Source: Duganella sp. SG902 (lineage in GTDB: Bacteria; Pseudomonadota; Gammaproteobacteria; Burkholderiales; Burkholderiaceae_D). Taken from it: 64,000 nucleotides of DNA. This document shows positions 52,774 through 60,931 of this stretch, piece by piece. The DNA is taken from the NCBI RefSeq assembly GCF_013376005.1, contig NZ_JABMJK010000009.1, positions 223,453 through 287,452 on the forward strand. Direction: 5' to 3'. Both the position numbers and the translations under genes were made by a program. A model generated the notes under the pieces. It searched no databases. It was not told the DNA's origin and saw only the letters and a program-made list of their open reading frames with translations. Position 1 is the first letter of the stretch. The number at the start of each line of letters is the position of its first letter.

Positions 52774-53151
52774 TCATTCCCCCGCTGAGCGCGTAAGCCC
52801 CGATGACGACCATTCCGGACGCTTTTCCAGCGGCACCACGGCCTGGTCGAAGCTGTCCAACTGCTTGAGGGTCGCGCTGTCATAGAGGATTTCGCGGCCG
52901 GCAAAGTGGCTGCCACCGCAGTCGATGGCGATCTGGCTGCCATCCTTCCAGAACCAGAATTCACGGATGAACGGACCGCACTTGAGCGAGCGTGTCTCGC
53001 CATTGCGGTACAGGCGGATCTCGTCGTCCTTGACCTGCCAGGCAGCGCTTTTGCCGTCGGGTGACCGCAGAGCGCCAGACGGGACCGGTCCGGCATGGGC
53101 GAACAGGCACAGGGCAAGAAGACCCGCGCCCAATGCTGCCCGTCGTTTCAT
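52774..53151 (-). CDS. Small exported protein coupled to PAAR
   Basis: 125 residues with a signal peptide (to about residue 22, CLFAHAGP). The mature part has ALRSPDGKSAAWQVKDDEIR and REFWFWKDGSQIAIDCGGSH, resembling beta-propeller-like or T6SS-associated periplasmic proteins. Its ATG overlaps the PAAR stop (ATGA), so the two are co-translated. Immunity or accessory function is possible; not recognised. Confidence 0.6.
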   Translation of the reverse strand: MKRRAALGAGLLALCLFAHAGPVPSGALRSPDGKSAAWQVKDDEIRLYRNGETRSLKCGPFIREFWFWKDGSQIAIDCGGSHFAGREILYDSATLKQLDSFDQAVVPLEKRPEWSSSGLTRSAGE

Positions 53152-53417
53152 CCGCCGGCCGTATCGGTCTGCTGGCTGGCGATCAGGACCGCGCCGCAAG
53201 AGGTTTTCATGCCTTCGACGGCGACGTTTTTGCCCATCGCGATGAAGCTGGTCTCGCCTTCGACGATGGTGTGCGTGCCCCGGCACTTGGGGCAGCTGAC
53301 CTTGTGGCCAACGCCCGCGATCGGCTTGCCCATGCAGATGCTGTCCTGGAAGCCTTCCAGTACGGTGCCGTTGTGCGAGGTTTTGTCGCCTAGCCGGATG
53401 ATCGCCTTTTCGCCCAC
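53148..53417 (-). CDS. PAAR-domain protein
   Basis: 89 residues. KAIIRLGDKTSHNGTVLEG, MGKPIAGVGHKVSCPKCRGT, and AVEGMKTSCGAVLIAS form the PAAR cone. PAAR proteins sharpen the VgrG tip of type VI secretion systems. This one has no fused effector and no T6SS genes nearby, so it is an orphan tip protein coupled to the small exported protein. CxxC (SCPKC) suggests a zinc site. Confidence 0.88.
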   Translation of the reverse strand: MGEKAIIRLGDKTSHNGTVLEGFQDSICMGKPIAGVGHKVSCPKCRGTHTIVEGETSFIAMGKNVAVEGMKTSCGAVLIASQQTDTAGG

Positions 53418-53494
53418 GATTACGTCCCAAATAAATATAAAATAAGCATGATTGCTAGCTTACCTCAACCTTGAGACGGACTCTGCACGATTCA

Positions 53495-54301
53495 ATGCAC
53501 TACCGCGAATACCCTCCCCATCCCGAGCTCGCCGCCCATGTGGCGTGCGTGTGGGCGGCGCGCGCGCCGGGCGGGGCGCATACACACCGGGTGCTGCCCG
53601 ACAATTGCGTGGATATCCTGTGGCAGGATGGCGGCCAACAGGGGTTTGCGGTGGGCATGATGTCGTCGGCCATCCTGGTCGCCAGCGCGCGGCCGGTGCG
53701 GACGCTGGCGGTGCGTTTCAAGCCCGGCATGGCGCGACTGTTCCTGACGACGCCGCTGCACGCGCTGACCGACCAGCGGGCCGATATCGACCAACTGTGG
53801 GGCCGCGGCGACGCCGACCGCCTGGCCGACGCGCTGTGGGCCAGCGAAGCACCCGAGCGGGCGCGACTGGCCCTTATCGAGCGCGAATTGCTGCGGCGGC
53901 TGAAGGCTGCCAATGGCGGCGGGCGTGGCTACGCTGCGGCGCTGGGCGGTAGCGCATCCGGGGACCGGCTCGGCGTCCCACTCGTGCAGCGGGCCTTGGC
54001 GGCGCTGGAGAGCAGCGGCGGTGAGGTGCGCGTGGAGGCGCTGGCGGCGCGGCTGGGCGTCTCGCGCCAGCATCTGGCGGCGCAGTTCCGCGAGCAGGTC
54101 GGGCTGTCGCCCAAGCTATACGCGCGCATTTGCCGCTTTCGCCGCGCCACGGCGGCGCTCAGGGCTACCACGGCGCCGGACTGGGCCCGGCTTGCGCTGG
54201 AGTGCGGCTACTTCGACCAATCCCACCTGATCCACGACTTCCAGGAACTGGCCGGCAGCACGCCCGAGCGATTCCATTTTTCCAATCAAAGCGCGGCCTG
54301 A
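53495..54301 (+). CDS. AraC-family regulator
   Basis: 268 residues. N-terminal DUF6597-like domain (HYREYPPHPELAAHVACVWA, LPDNCVDILW) and C-terminal AraC double helix-turn-helix (~165-262) with EALAARLGVSRQHLAAQFRE and LALECGYFDQSHLIHDFQEL. The ATG at 53495 is chosen over a TTG eight codons upstream. Lies before the VOC-family gene on the same strand, possibly its regulator. Confidence 0.88.
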   Translation: MHYREYPPHPELAAHVACVWAARAPGGAHTHRVLPDNCVDILWQDGGQQGFAVGMMSSAILVASARPVRTLAVRFKPGMARLFLTTPLHALTDQRADIDQLWGRGDADRLADALWASEAPERARLALIERELLRRLKAANGGGRGYAAALGGSASGDRLGVPLVQRALAALESSGGEVRVEALAARLGVSRQHLAAQFREQVGLSPKLYARICRFRRATAALRATTAPDWARLALECGYFDQSHLIHDFQELAGSTPERFHFSNQSAA

Positions 54302-54339
54302 TGTGCCAAGATGGTGTTTTCACCAACTGGAGACACAAC

Positions 54340-54705
54340 ATGATCAAGGGACTGCGCACGGTGGCCTATCCGGTGGCCGACCTCGCCGCCGCCAAGGACT
54401 GGTACAGCAAGGTATTCGATACCGCGCCCTACTTCGACCAGCCGTTCTACGTCGGCTTCAGCATCGGCGGCTTCGAGCTGGGCCTGATCCCGGACGGCAA
54501 ACCCGGCACCAGCGGCAGCATGGTCTACTGGGGCGTGGACGATATCGAGGCGGAAGTCGCCCGCATCACCGCGCTGGGCGCCACCATCCACGGCGCCATC
54601 CAGGACGTTGGCGAAGGCATCCGTACCGTCGAACTGGCCGACCCGTTCGGCAACCTGCTGTGCCTCATCCTGAATCCGCACTTTGATTTAAAGGCGGTGC
54701 GCTAG
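54340..54705 (+). CDS. VOC/glyoxalase-family protein
   Basis: 121 residues, one vicinal-oxygen-chelate unit pair: VAYPVADLAAAKDWYSKVF, ELGLIPDGKPG, and VELADPFGNLLCLILNPHF. Members are glyoxalases, dioxygenases or resistance proteins; which one cannot be told. It is 38 bp after the AraC regulator with a GGAG-type ribosome site. Confidence 0.85.
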   Translation: MIKGLRTVAYPVADLAAAKDWYSKVFDTAPYFDQPFYVGFSIGGFELGLIPDGKPGTSGSMVYWGVDDIEAEVARITALGATIHGAIQDVGEGIRTVELADPFGNLLCLILNPHFDLKAVR

Positions 54706-54749
54706 CGATTGTGGGACAATACCGCCTCAGCAAATAACGAGGTAGTCAC

Positions 54750-55571
54750 ATGTCCCGCCGTAACGCCAATCTCATCAAAACGCCCGAGCAAATGGTTCAG
54801 GCCCGCGTCGCCGCCCAGCTGGCGGCCGACGTGCTGACCATGATCGCACCCCACGTCAAGCCGGGCGTGACCACGGCCTACCTCGACAAGCTGTGCAACG
54901 ACTACATCGTCAACGTGCAGCAGGCGATTCCGGCCAACGTCGGCTACGGCGGCTTCCCGGCCACGGTATGCAGCTCGGTCAACCACGTGGTGTGCCACGG
55001 CATTCCGTCGGAAACCCAGGTGCTGAAAAACGGCGACATCATCAACATCGACGTGGCCGTCATCAAGGATGGCTGGCACGGCGACACCAGCCGCATGTAC
55101 TACGTGGGCGAGCCCAGCAAGCAAACCCGCAAGCTGGTGGAGACCACCTACGCCGCCATGTGGGCCGGCATCCGCGCGGTGAAGCCGAAAGCCACGCTGG
55201 GCGACGTCGGCTTCGCCATCCAGACCGTGGCCGAGAAGGCCGGCTACAGCGTGGTGCTCGATTACTGCGGCCACGGCATCGGCCAGGTCTACCACGAGGA
55301 TCCGCAGGTGACGCACTACGGCCGTCCGGGCCAGGGCATGGTGCTCAAGCCAGGCATGCTGTTCACCATCGAGCCGATGATCAACGCCGGCAAGGCCGCC
55401 ACCAGGGAATTGAGCGACGGTTGGACCGTCGAGACGCGCGACAAGTCGCTGTCGGCGCAGTGGGAACACATGGTGCACGTCACCGAGACCGGCTTCGAGG
55501 TGCTGACGCTGGCGCCCGGCGAGACCGGCGCCAAGGCCAATATTCCGAACGCCGTGCCTAGCGCAGCGTGA
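54750..55571 (+). CDS. map: Methionine aminopeptidase, type I
   Basis: 273 residues. Removes N-terminal Met from new proteins. The metal ligands lie in IINIDVAVIKDGWHGDTSRM (two Asp), DYCGHGIGQVYHEDP (His), and LFTIEPMIN and WEHMVHVTETG (Glu residues). It ends 14 bp into the convergent barstar-like gene. Confidence 0.96.
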   Translation: MSRRNANLIKTPEQMVQARVAAQLAADVLTMIAPHVKPGVTTAYLDKLCNDYIVNVQQAIPANVGYGGFPATVCSSVNHVVCHGIPSETQVLKNGDIINIDVAVIKDGWHGDTSRMYYVGEPSKQTRKLVETTYAAMWAGIRAVKPKATLGDVGFAIQTVAEKAGYSVVLDYCGHGIGQVYHEDPQVTHYGRPGQGMVLKPGMLFTIEPMINAGKAATRELSDGWTVETRDKSLSAQWEHMVHVTETGFEVLTLAPGETGAKANIPNAVPSAA

Positions 55572-55884
55572 GCTTGAGGGCCGGCTTCTCGCCGTAATCT
55601 TCGTAGCGCTCGTTCAGGCCGGCCACGCAGTAGGTGATTTCTTCGAGAATGTCGGGCACGGCGGCCTTCATCGCCGGCGCGTCCTTGATGACGATCTCCA
55701 GCACCTCGTTCGGCTTGAGCTTGAACTTGCTCATGCTGTCGTCGTCGCGCAGATAGCTCAGGCAATCGACCCAGGCATCCATGGTGTTGCCGTAGCCGTC
55801 GGGAAAACCCATCGCCGCCTTGCACTCGGCGTGGAAGCTGTCGAAATCCTTGATGGCGGCGCCATTCAGTTCCGCGGTTGCCAT
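55558..55884 (-). CDS. Barstar-family protein
   Basis: 108 residues. DFDSFHAECKAAMGFPDGYG and NTMDAWVDCLSYLRDDD are the barstar helix-strand core that blocks barnase RNases in known members. No barnase-type RNase is seen nearby. It is the last gene after exbD; its start overlaps the exbD stop (TAATG), so it is co-translated with the energy-transduction genes. Confidence 0.85.
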   Translation of the reverse strand: MATAELNGAAIKDFDSFHAECKAAMGFPDGYGNTMDAWVDCLSYLRDDDSMSKFKLKPNEVLEIVIKDAPAMKAAVPDILEEITYCVAGLNERYEDYGEKPALKLTLR

Positions 55885-56309
55885 TACTTCTTCTCCTTGG
55901 GGTCCGTCACGAACCCCAACTTCGTTAATCCATTGCTTTGCGCGGCGGCCATCACCTGCGCCACCACTTCGTAGCGGGTGTCCTTGTCGGCACGCAGCTG
56001 CAGTTCCGGTTGCGGCGCCAGTTTGGCCGCCTCGATCAGGCGCGACTCCAGCCCATCCTTTTCCACCGGATCGTTATTCCAGAACACCTGCCCTTTGGCG
56101 TCGATCGACAGCGTGACCGTGGCCGCCGGCGCCGTTTGCGCGGCCGGCGCCTGCGCCTTCGGCAATTCCAGCTGCACCGAGCCGGTGAACATCGGCGCGG
56201 CCAGAATGAAAATCACCAGCAGCACCAGCATCACGTCCACCATCGGCGTGACATTGATGTCCGCCATCGAGCCGGGATTGCGGTGGTGATTGAATGCGCC
56301 GAAGGCCAT
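55884..56309 (-). CDS. exbD: Biopolymer transport protein ExbD
   Basis: 141 residues. One N-terminal membrane helix with the conserved Asp: INVTPMVDVMLVLLVIFILA. ExbD couples the proton force with ExbB to TonB. It follows exbB by 4 bp, and would energise receptors such as the TonB-dependent receptor in this window. Confidence 0.93.
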   Translation of the reverse strand: MAFGAFNHHRNPGSMADINVTPMVDVMLVLLVIFILAAPMFTGSVQLELPKAQAPAAQTAPAATVTLSIDAKGQVFWNNDPVEKDGLESRLIEAAKLAPQPELQLRADKDTRYEVVAQVMAAAQSNGLTKLGFVTDPKEKK

Positions 56310-56313
56310 GATC

Positions 56314-56979
56314 TTACTTGGTCAGGTAAGCGTGCAGGTCGTGTGCGAAGGCGTCCAGCTCCGCCAGGGTCAGGCGGTTGACGCGGTTGAAACCATTGTA
56401 GGCCAGCACTGCCGGAATCGCCACCGTCAGGCCGATGGCGGTCATCACCAGCGCCTCGCCCACCGGGCCGGCCACTTTGTCGATCTGCACCGTGCCGTGC
56501 GAGGAGACATTGGCCAGCGCATGGTAAATGCCCCACACCGTGCCCAGCAGGCCGACGAACGGCGCGGTGGCGCCGATCGAGGCCAGCAGCGTCAGGCCGG
56601 CTTCCAGGCGGTTGGTGGAACGTTGGATCGCCGCGCGCAGCACGCGCGTGGCCTGCGCCGAGCGATCCATCTCGCCGCCCAGCGAAAGACGGGGCGAAGC
56701 GGCCAGCTGCGCGGCGCCTTGCTGCGCCAGCGGCAGGAAAATCTTTTCGGGATCGGCCAGCGCCAGCGCGGCCACGCCATCCTGCATGCTGGGCGCGTCC
56801 CAGAACGCGTGCACAGCCGGCGCGCCGCGGCGGATGCGCCAGGCGGCATACGCCTTGGCCAGGATGAAGAACCAGCTCACCAGCGACATCGCCAGCAGCA
56901 CAAACGCCACCGCGTGGCTGATGGCGTCACCCTGCTCCCAGAAGCGGCTCAGGGTGAATTGGCTGGCGGCGGGATTCAT
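56314..56979 (-). CDS. exbB: MotA/TolQ/ExbB proton channel protein
   Basis: 221 residues, three membrane segments, with the ExbB/TolQ signature LGTVWGIYHALANVSSHG and VAGPVGEALVMTAIGLTVAI. It forms the channel partnered with ExbD. The ATG overlaps the dapB stop by 4 bp, so this operon runs bamE-dapB-exbB-exbD-barstar. Confidence 0.92.
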   Translation of the reverse strand: MNPAASQFTLSRFWEQGDAISHAVAFVLLAMSLVSWFFILAKAYAAWRIRRGAPAVHAFWDAPSMQDGVAALALADPEKIFLPLAQQGAAQLAASPRLSLGGEMDRSAQATRVLRAAIQRSTNRLEAGLTLLASIGATAPFVGLLGTVWGIYHALANVSSHGTVQIDKVAGPVGEALVMTAIGLTVAIPAVLAYNGFNRVNRLTLAELDAFAHDLHAYLTK

Positions 56980-57782
56980 TTGTCCTTCAGGCCCAGCACG
57001 TCGTACATGTCGAACAGGCCGGTCGGCTTGTCGGCCAGGTAGCGGCAGGCGCGGATGGCGCCATGCGCGTAGGTGACGCGGCTGCTGGACTTGTGGCTGA
57101 TCTCGATGCGCTCGCCGATGCCGGCAAACAGCACGGTGTGGTCGCCGACGATGTCGCCGCCGCGGATGGTGGCGAAGCCGATCGACGATGGATCGCGCTC
57201 GCCGGTCACGCCTTCACGCGCGAACACGCCGTGTTCCTTCAGGTCGCGGCCCAGCGCGTCGGCGATCACCTCACCCATTTTCAGCGCGGTGCCGGACGGG
57301 GCGTCGACCTTGAAGCGGTGGTGGGCTTCGATGATTTCGATGTCGTAGCCGGTCGACAGCGCCTTGGCGGCCTGCTCCAGCAGCTTCATGGTGACGTTGA
57401 CGCCGACCGAGAAGTTGGGCGAGAACACGATCGCGGTTTTCTTGGCCACCTCGGCGATGGCGGCCTTGCCGGCGTCGTCGAAACCGGTGGTGCCGATCAC
57501 CAGCTTGATGCCGTGCTCGGCGCAGTATTTCAGGTGCTCGAGGGTCGCTTCCGGACGGGTGAAGTCGATCAGGTACTGCGCGCCGGCCAGGCCCTTGCCG
57601 AAGTCCGACTCCACCGGCACGCCGGCCGGCTTGCCGAGGAAGGCGGCGGCGTCGGCCTGCTCCGAGCCGGCGCGGTCCAGCGCGCCGGACAGGCGGGCGT
57701 CGTCGGCGTTTTGCACGGCTTCGATCAGGATGCGGCCCATGCGGCCGCCGGCGCCGGCGATGGCGATGTTCATTTGCGTCAT
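56976..57782 (-). CDS. dapB: 4-hydroxy-tetrahydrodipicolinate reductase
   Basis: 268 residues. DapB acts in lysine/meso-DAP synthesis. NAD(P)-binding IAIAGAGGRMGRILIEAV, active-site EIIEAHHRFKVDAPSGTAL (His-His and Lys), and C-terminal SRVTYAHGAIRAC are standard. Confidence 0.97.
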   Translation of the reverse strand: MTQMNIAIAGAGGRMGRILIEAVQNADDARLSGALDRAGSEQADAAAFLGKPAGVPVESDFGKGLAGAQYLIDFTRPEATLEHLKYCAEHGIKLVIGTTGFDDAGKAAIAEVAKKTAIVFSPNFSVGVNVTMKLLEQAAKALSTGYDIEIIEAHHRFKVDAPSGTALKMGEVIADALGRDLKEHGVFAREGVTGERDPSSIGFATIRGGDIVGDHTVLFAGIGERIEISHKSSSRVTYAHGAIRACRYLADKPTGLFDMYDVLGLKDK

Positions 57783-57796
57783 GCTGCGTATCCTTG

Positions 57797-58441
57797 TTAT
57801 TTCTTGTCGTTGCTGATCGTCACACCGACCGGCGACGCGGCCGCCGGGTTGTCGCTGCCGGCCGGCAGCGGCGCGGTCGGGGCCGGCTTGGACAGCGCGG
57901 CATCGATCGCCGCTTCCTTCTTGGCGTTGGGCGCCGGGCCGGCGATACGGGCGATGTATTCTTTCTCGGTCGGCAAGTTGCCGCCCTCCCAGCGCTCCAC
58001 CTTGCCGTCCTTGTCAAAGAACACGATCACGCGGCTGGTGGTGATTTCGCCATTGCCCTTGGCCAGGCGGAAGGCGTAATCCCAGCGGTTGCCGTGGAAA
58101 GGATCGGTCAGCAGCGCGGTGCCGAAGATGAAGCGCACCTGGTCCTGGGTCATGCCCACTTTCAGCTGTGACAACATTTCCTCCGAGACGAAGTTGCCCT
58201 GCTGGATGTCCGGACGATACGGCGAGAAGAACCACATGAAGCGTTGCAGCTTGGTAATAGTGGTGGTTTGCGCGCCCTTGCTGGCGTCCAGCGTCGGCTC
58301 ACTGTCTTTCACCTCGGTCGATTTCTCGCCCAGCGTGGTTTTGGTCGCGCAGCCGCCCAGCGCCAGCGCCACGCAAGCGGCGGCGGCGACGGGAGTAAGA
58401 CGGTGCAACAAAGACTGCGAAAAAGCCTGGGTGACGCGCAT
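57797..58441 (-). CDS. bamE: Outer-membrane assembly lipoprotein BamE
   Basis: 214 residues, longer than E. coli BamE because of an Ala/Pro-rich tail. Lipobox LALGGCATKT; core YRPDIQQGNFVSEEMLSQLK, VGMTQDQVRFIFGTALL and HGNRWDYAFRL match BamE/SmpA. It belongs to the BAM complex. The ATG at 58441 follows GAGGA. Divergent from fur, the common betaproteobacterial order. Confidence 0.93.
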   Translation of the reverse strand: MRVTQAFSQSLLHRLTPVAAAACVALALGGCATKTTLGEKSTEVKDSEPTLDASKGAQTTTITKLQRFMWFFSPYRPDIQQGNFVSEEMLSQLKVGMTQDQVRFIFGTALLTDPFHGNRWDYAFRLAKGNGEITTSRVIVFFDKDGKVERWEGGNLPTEKEYIARIAGPAPNAKKEAAIDAALSKPAPTAPLPAGSDNPAAASPVGVTISNDKK

Positions 58442-58591
58442 AAATGTCCTCAATCTGGTCGGGCGGATGTGCTGAAAAACGCTATATCATAAAGCACCCG
58501 GCACGGGACGGGGCAAATCTTTGTAACCGGATCAGTCGGAGTACGGTAAACTAGCGGCTAGCTATCGCCAACCAATCTACGAGTCTCGACC

Positions 58592-59020
58592 ATGGGTAAC
58601 AATCCTACCGATCTGAAGGCCAGCGGCCTGAAAGCCACGCTGCCACGCATCAAAATCCTGGATATTTTCCAGAACAGCGAAGTGCGCCACCTGACCGCCG
58701 AGGACGTCTACAAGATCCTGTTGGCGGACAATATGGACGTGGGCCTGGCGACCGTCTACCGCGTGCTGACCCAGTTCGAGCAGGCCGGCCTGCTGAACCG
58801 CAACCACTTCGAGACCGGCAAGGCCATCTTCGAGCTGAACGCCGGTTCGCACCACGACCACCTGGTGTGCGTGGACTGCGGCCGCGTGGAAGAGTTCTAC
58901 GACGAATCGATCGAGGAGCGCCAGCACGCCATCGCCAAGGAGCGCGGCTTCAAGATCGCCGAGCACGCGCTGGCGATCTACGGCAACTGCACCAAGACCG
59001 CCTGCCCGCACCGCCCTTAA
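58592..59020 (+). CDS. fur: Ferric uptake regulator Fur
   Basis: 142 residues. DNA-binding GLKATLPRIKILDIFQNSEV and DVGLATVYRVLTQFEQAGLL; metal-binding HHDHLVCVDCGRVEEF and NCTKTACPH cysteines. Fur represses iron genes with Fe2+. It is divergent from bamE-dapB-exbB-exbD, which ties TonB energy genes to the iron regulator's locus. Confidence 0.97.
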   Translation: MGNNPTDLKASGLKATLPRIKILDIFQNSEVRHLTAEDVYKILLADNMDVGLATVYRVLTQFEQAGLLNRNHFETGKAIFELNAGSHHDHLVCVDCGRVEEFYDESIEERQHAIAKERGFKIAEHALAIYGNCTKTACPHRP

Positions 59021-59023
59021 AGC

Positions 59024-59107
59024 CGTCATTCCGGCGCAGGCCGGAATCCATAGAACGTTTGCGGCCATGCGTATTCAGCATGGATTCCGGCCTGCGCCGG
59101 AATGGCG
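59024..59107. repeat. REP-like pair, copy 5
   Basis: GTCATTCCGGCGCAGGCCGG with AATCCATAG at left and CATGGATTCCGGCCTGCGCC at right, almost perfect mirrors 25 bp apart. Between convergent fur and hrcA, where it can form a large hairpin and probably ends both transcripts. Confidence 0.88.
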
Positions 59108-59109
59108 TG

Positions 59110-60126
59110 CTAGTTGTGACTTAGTGCATTCGACAGCAATTTCGCGGTGATATCGACGATCGGTATCACCCGCTCATACGCCATCCGCGTCGGGCCGATC
59201 ACGCCCAGCGTGCCGACGATCTTGCCATTGGCCGTGTACGGCGCGGTCACCACGCTCATCTCATCCATCGGCACCAGGCTCGATTCGCCGCCGATGTAAA
59301 TCTGCACCCCGCTGGCCTTGGTCGACACGTCCAGCAGCTGCATCAACCCCGTCTTCTGCTCGAACATGTCGAACATCTGGCGCAGCGACGTCATGTTGGA
59401 TGACAGGTCGCTGACCGACAGCAGGTTGCGCTCGCCTGCGATCACCATATTGTCGGAATCGTCGGCCATGGCCTCGCTGCCCGCCTCCACCGCCACCTGC
59501 ATCAGGCGGCCCATGTCGTCGCGCAGCTGGCGCAGCTCGCTCTGCAGGCGCGCGTGCACCTCGTCAAACGCCAGCCCGCCGTAATTCTGGTTGATGTAGT
59601 TGGCCGACTGCACCAGCTGGGCCGGGCTGTAGTCGACGTCGGTCAGCAGCAGGCGGTTCTGCACGTCGCCGTTGGGCGCCACGATCACCAGCAGGATGCG
59701 CTTCTCGCCCAGGCGCAGGAACTCGATCTGCTGGAACACCGACTCGCGGCGCGGACTCAGCACCACGCCGGCGAACTGCGACAGCGACGACAGCATCTGC
59801 GCCGCGTTGGTGATCATCTTCTGCGGCTGCGGCGACTGCAGGCGCAGCTGCGCGCCCACCGCCTGCTCGTCGAGCTGCTGCACCGTCAGCAGGGTGTCGA
59901 CGAAGATGCGGTAGCCGCGCGGCGTCGGCACCCGGCCGGCCGAGGTGTGCGGGCTGGCCACATAGCCCAGCTCCTCCAGGTCGGCCATGATGTTGCGGAT
60001 GGTGGCCGGCGACAGGTCCAGCCCGGAGATCTTGGAAAGCGCACGCGACCCCACCGGCTGGCCGTCCGCGATATAGCGTTCCACCAGGGCCTTGAGCAGG
60101 GTTTGGGCACGATTGTCGAGTTGCAT
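59110..60126 (-). CDS. hrcA: Heat-inducible transcription repressor HrcA
   Basis: 338 residues. N-terminal winged helix (LLKALVERYIADGQPVGSRA, LDLSPATIRNIMADLEELGY, SPHTSAGRVPTPRGYR) and the C-terminal GAF-like part (YTANGKIVGTLGVIGPTRM). HrcA represses chaperone operons at CIRCE sites; none is present here. The ATG at 60126 starts MQLDNRAQTLL, the normal N-terminus. Confidence 0.96.
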   Translation of the reverse strand: MQLDNRAQTLLKALVERYIADGQPVGSRALSKISGLDLSPATIRNIMADLEELGYVASPHTSAGRVPTPRGYRIFVDTLLTVQQLDEQAVGAQLRLQSPQPQKMITNAAQMLSSLSQFAGVVLSPRRESVFQQIEFLRLGEKRILLVIVAPNGDVQNRLLLTDVDYSPAQLVQSANYINQNYGGLAFDEVHARLQSELRQLRDDMGRLMQVAVEAGSEAMADDSDNMVIAGERNLLSVSDLSSNMTSLRQMFDMFEQKTGLMQLLDVSTKASGVQIYIGGESSLVPMDEMSVVTAPYTANGKIVGTLGVIGPTRMAYERVIPIVDITAKLLSNALSHN

Positions 60127-60166
60127 ACTAAATACCGGTGTAAAAGTCCTGTTTATATTATGCACT

Positions 60167-60874
60167 TCAATGCTGGATCTGCCCACGTATCCAGTGCAGC
60201 AGTTCGTCGAACGTGGCGCAAATCGCATCCGGCGTCACGCCCGCCTCCAGGTGGGCGGTGCTGCCATGGCGGTTCATCCAGACCGCGCGCAGGCCGGCCG
60301 CCTGGGCGCCCTGCACGTCCAGCCGCAGATCGTCGCCCACGTAGACGGCGTCTTGCGGCGCCACCCCCATGGCCGCGCAGGCGGCGTGGAAGATGGCCGG
60401 GTCCGGCTTGGCGCGGCCGAACCGCGAGGACGACAGCGCGTACTCGAAATGGTGATCCATGCCGATCACTTCAAGATCCGCGTTGCCGTTGGTGATCACG
60501 CCCAGCCGCAGCATGCCCTGCAGCAGCGGCAGCGCCGGCAGCACGTCGGCGTACGGCACCACCAGGTTGCGCTGCACGGCGAAGTGCCGCATCGAGCCCT
60601 CGATGTGGGCCGGGTCCTCGCCCAGCTCGGCGAACACCTCGGCCAGCGCCTCGCGCCGCAGCTGGTACAGGTCGGCGATCAGCTCCGGCCGGCGCTCCAG
60701 CAGCGCCATGCGGCGCACCCGCAGCTCGGCCACGCTGAACGCCTGCGCCACCCGGGGGGCGTGCTCGGCCAGCCAGGCGTGCCAGCTCTCCTCGGCGGCG
60801 GCGATCACCGGGCCGATCGGCCACAGGGTATCGTCAAGGTCAAACAGCAGGGCGAGCGGACGGCGAGCGGTCAT
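60167..60874 (-). CDS. HAD-family hydrolase
   Basis: 235 residues. Motif I LLFDLDDTLWPI (nucleophile Asp), cap helices ~20-95, motif II VITNGNADLE, motif III Lys in GRAKPDPAIFHAA, motif IV YVGDDLRLDVQGAQAAG. It is a subfamily IA phosphatase (phosphoglycolate or haloacid type). Substrate unknown. The ATG at 60874 is chosen; an upstream in-frame start is unsupported. Confidence 0.88.
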   Translation of the reverse strand: MTARRPLALLFDLDDTLWPIGPVIAAAEESWHAWLAEHAPRVAQAFSVAELRVRRMALLERRPELIADLYQLRREALAEVFAELGEDPAHIEGSMRHFAVQRNLVVPYADVLPALPLLQGMLRLGVITNGNADLEVIGMDHHFEYALSSSRFGRAKPDPAIFHAACAAMGVAPQDAVYVGDDLRLDVQGAQAAGLRAVWMNRHGSTAHLEAGVTPDAICATFDELLHWIRGQIQH

Positions 60875-60931
60875 GGTGATGTAGGCAAATAAACACCATG
60901 GTAACATCAGGATTATTCCGCTGGAGATCCC

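Noticed and set aside
49475..52885. A very long open frame (over 1100 codons) opposite leuS and lptE
   Set aside because: It is read through the complement of well-supported genes; its product is His/Arg/Gln-rich low-complexity sequence typical of antisense frames in GC-rich DNA.
59020..60240. CIRCE element (HrcA operator) near hrcA
   Set aside because: No TTAGCACTC-N9-GAGTGCTAA-like repeat is present; the inverted repeat at 59024-59107 is a REP-like element at the gene's 3' end.
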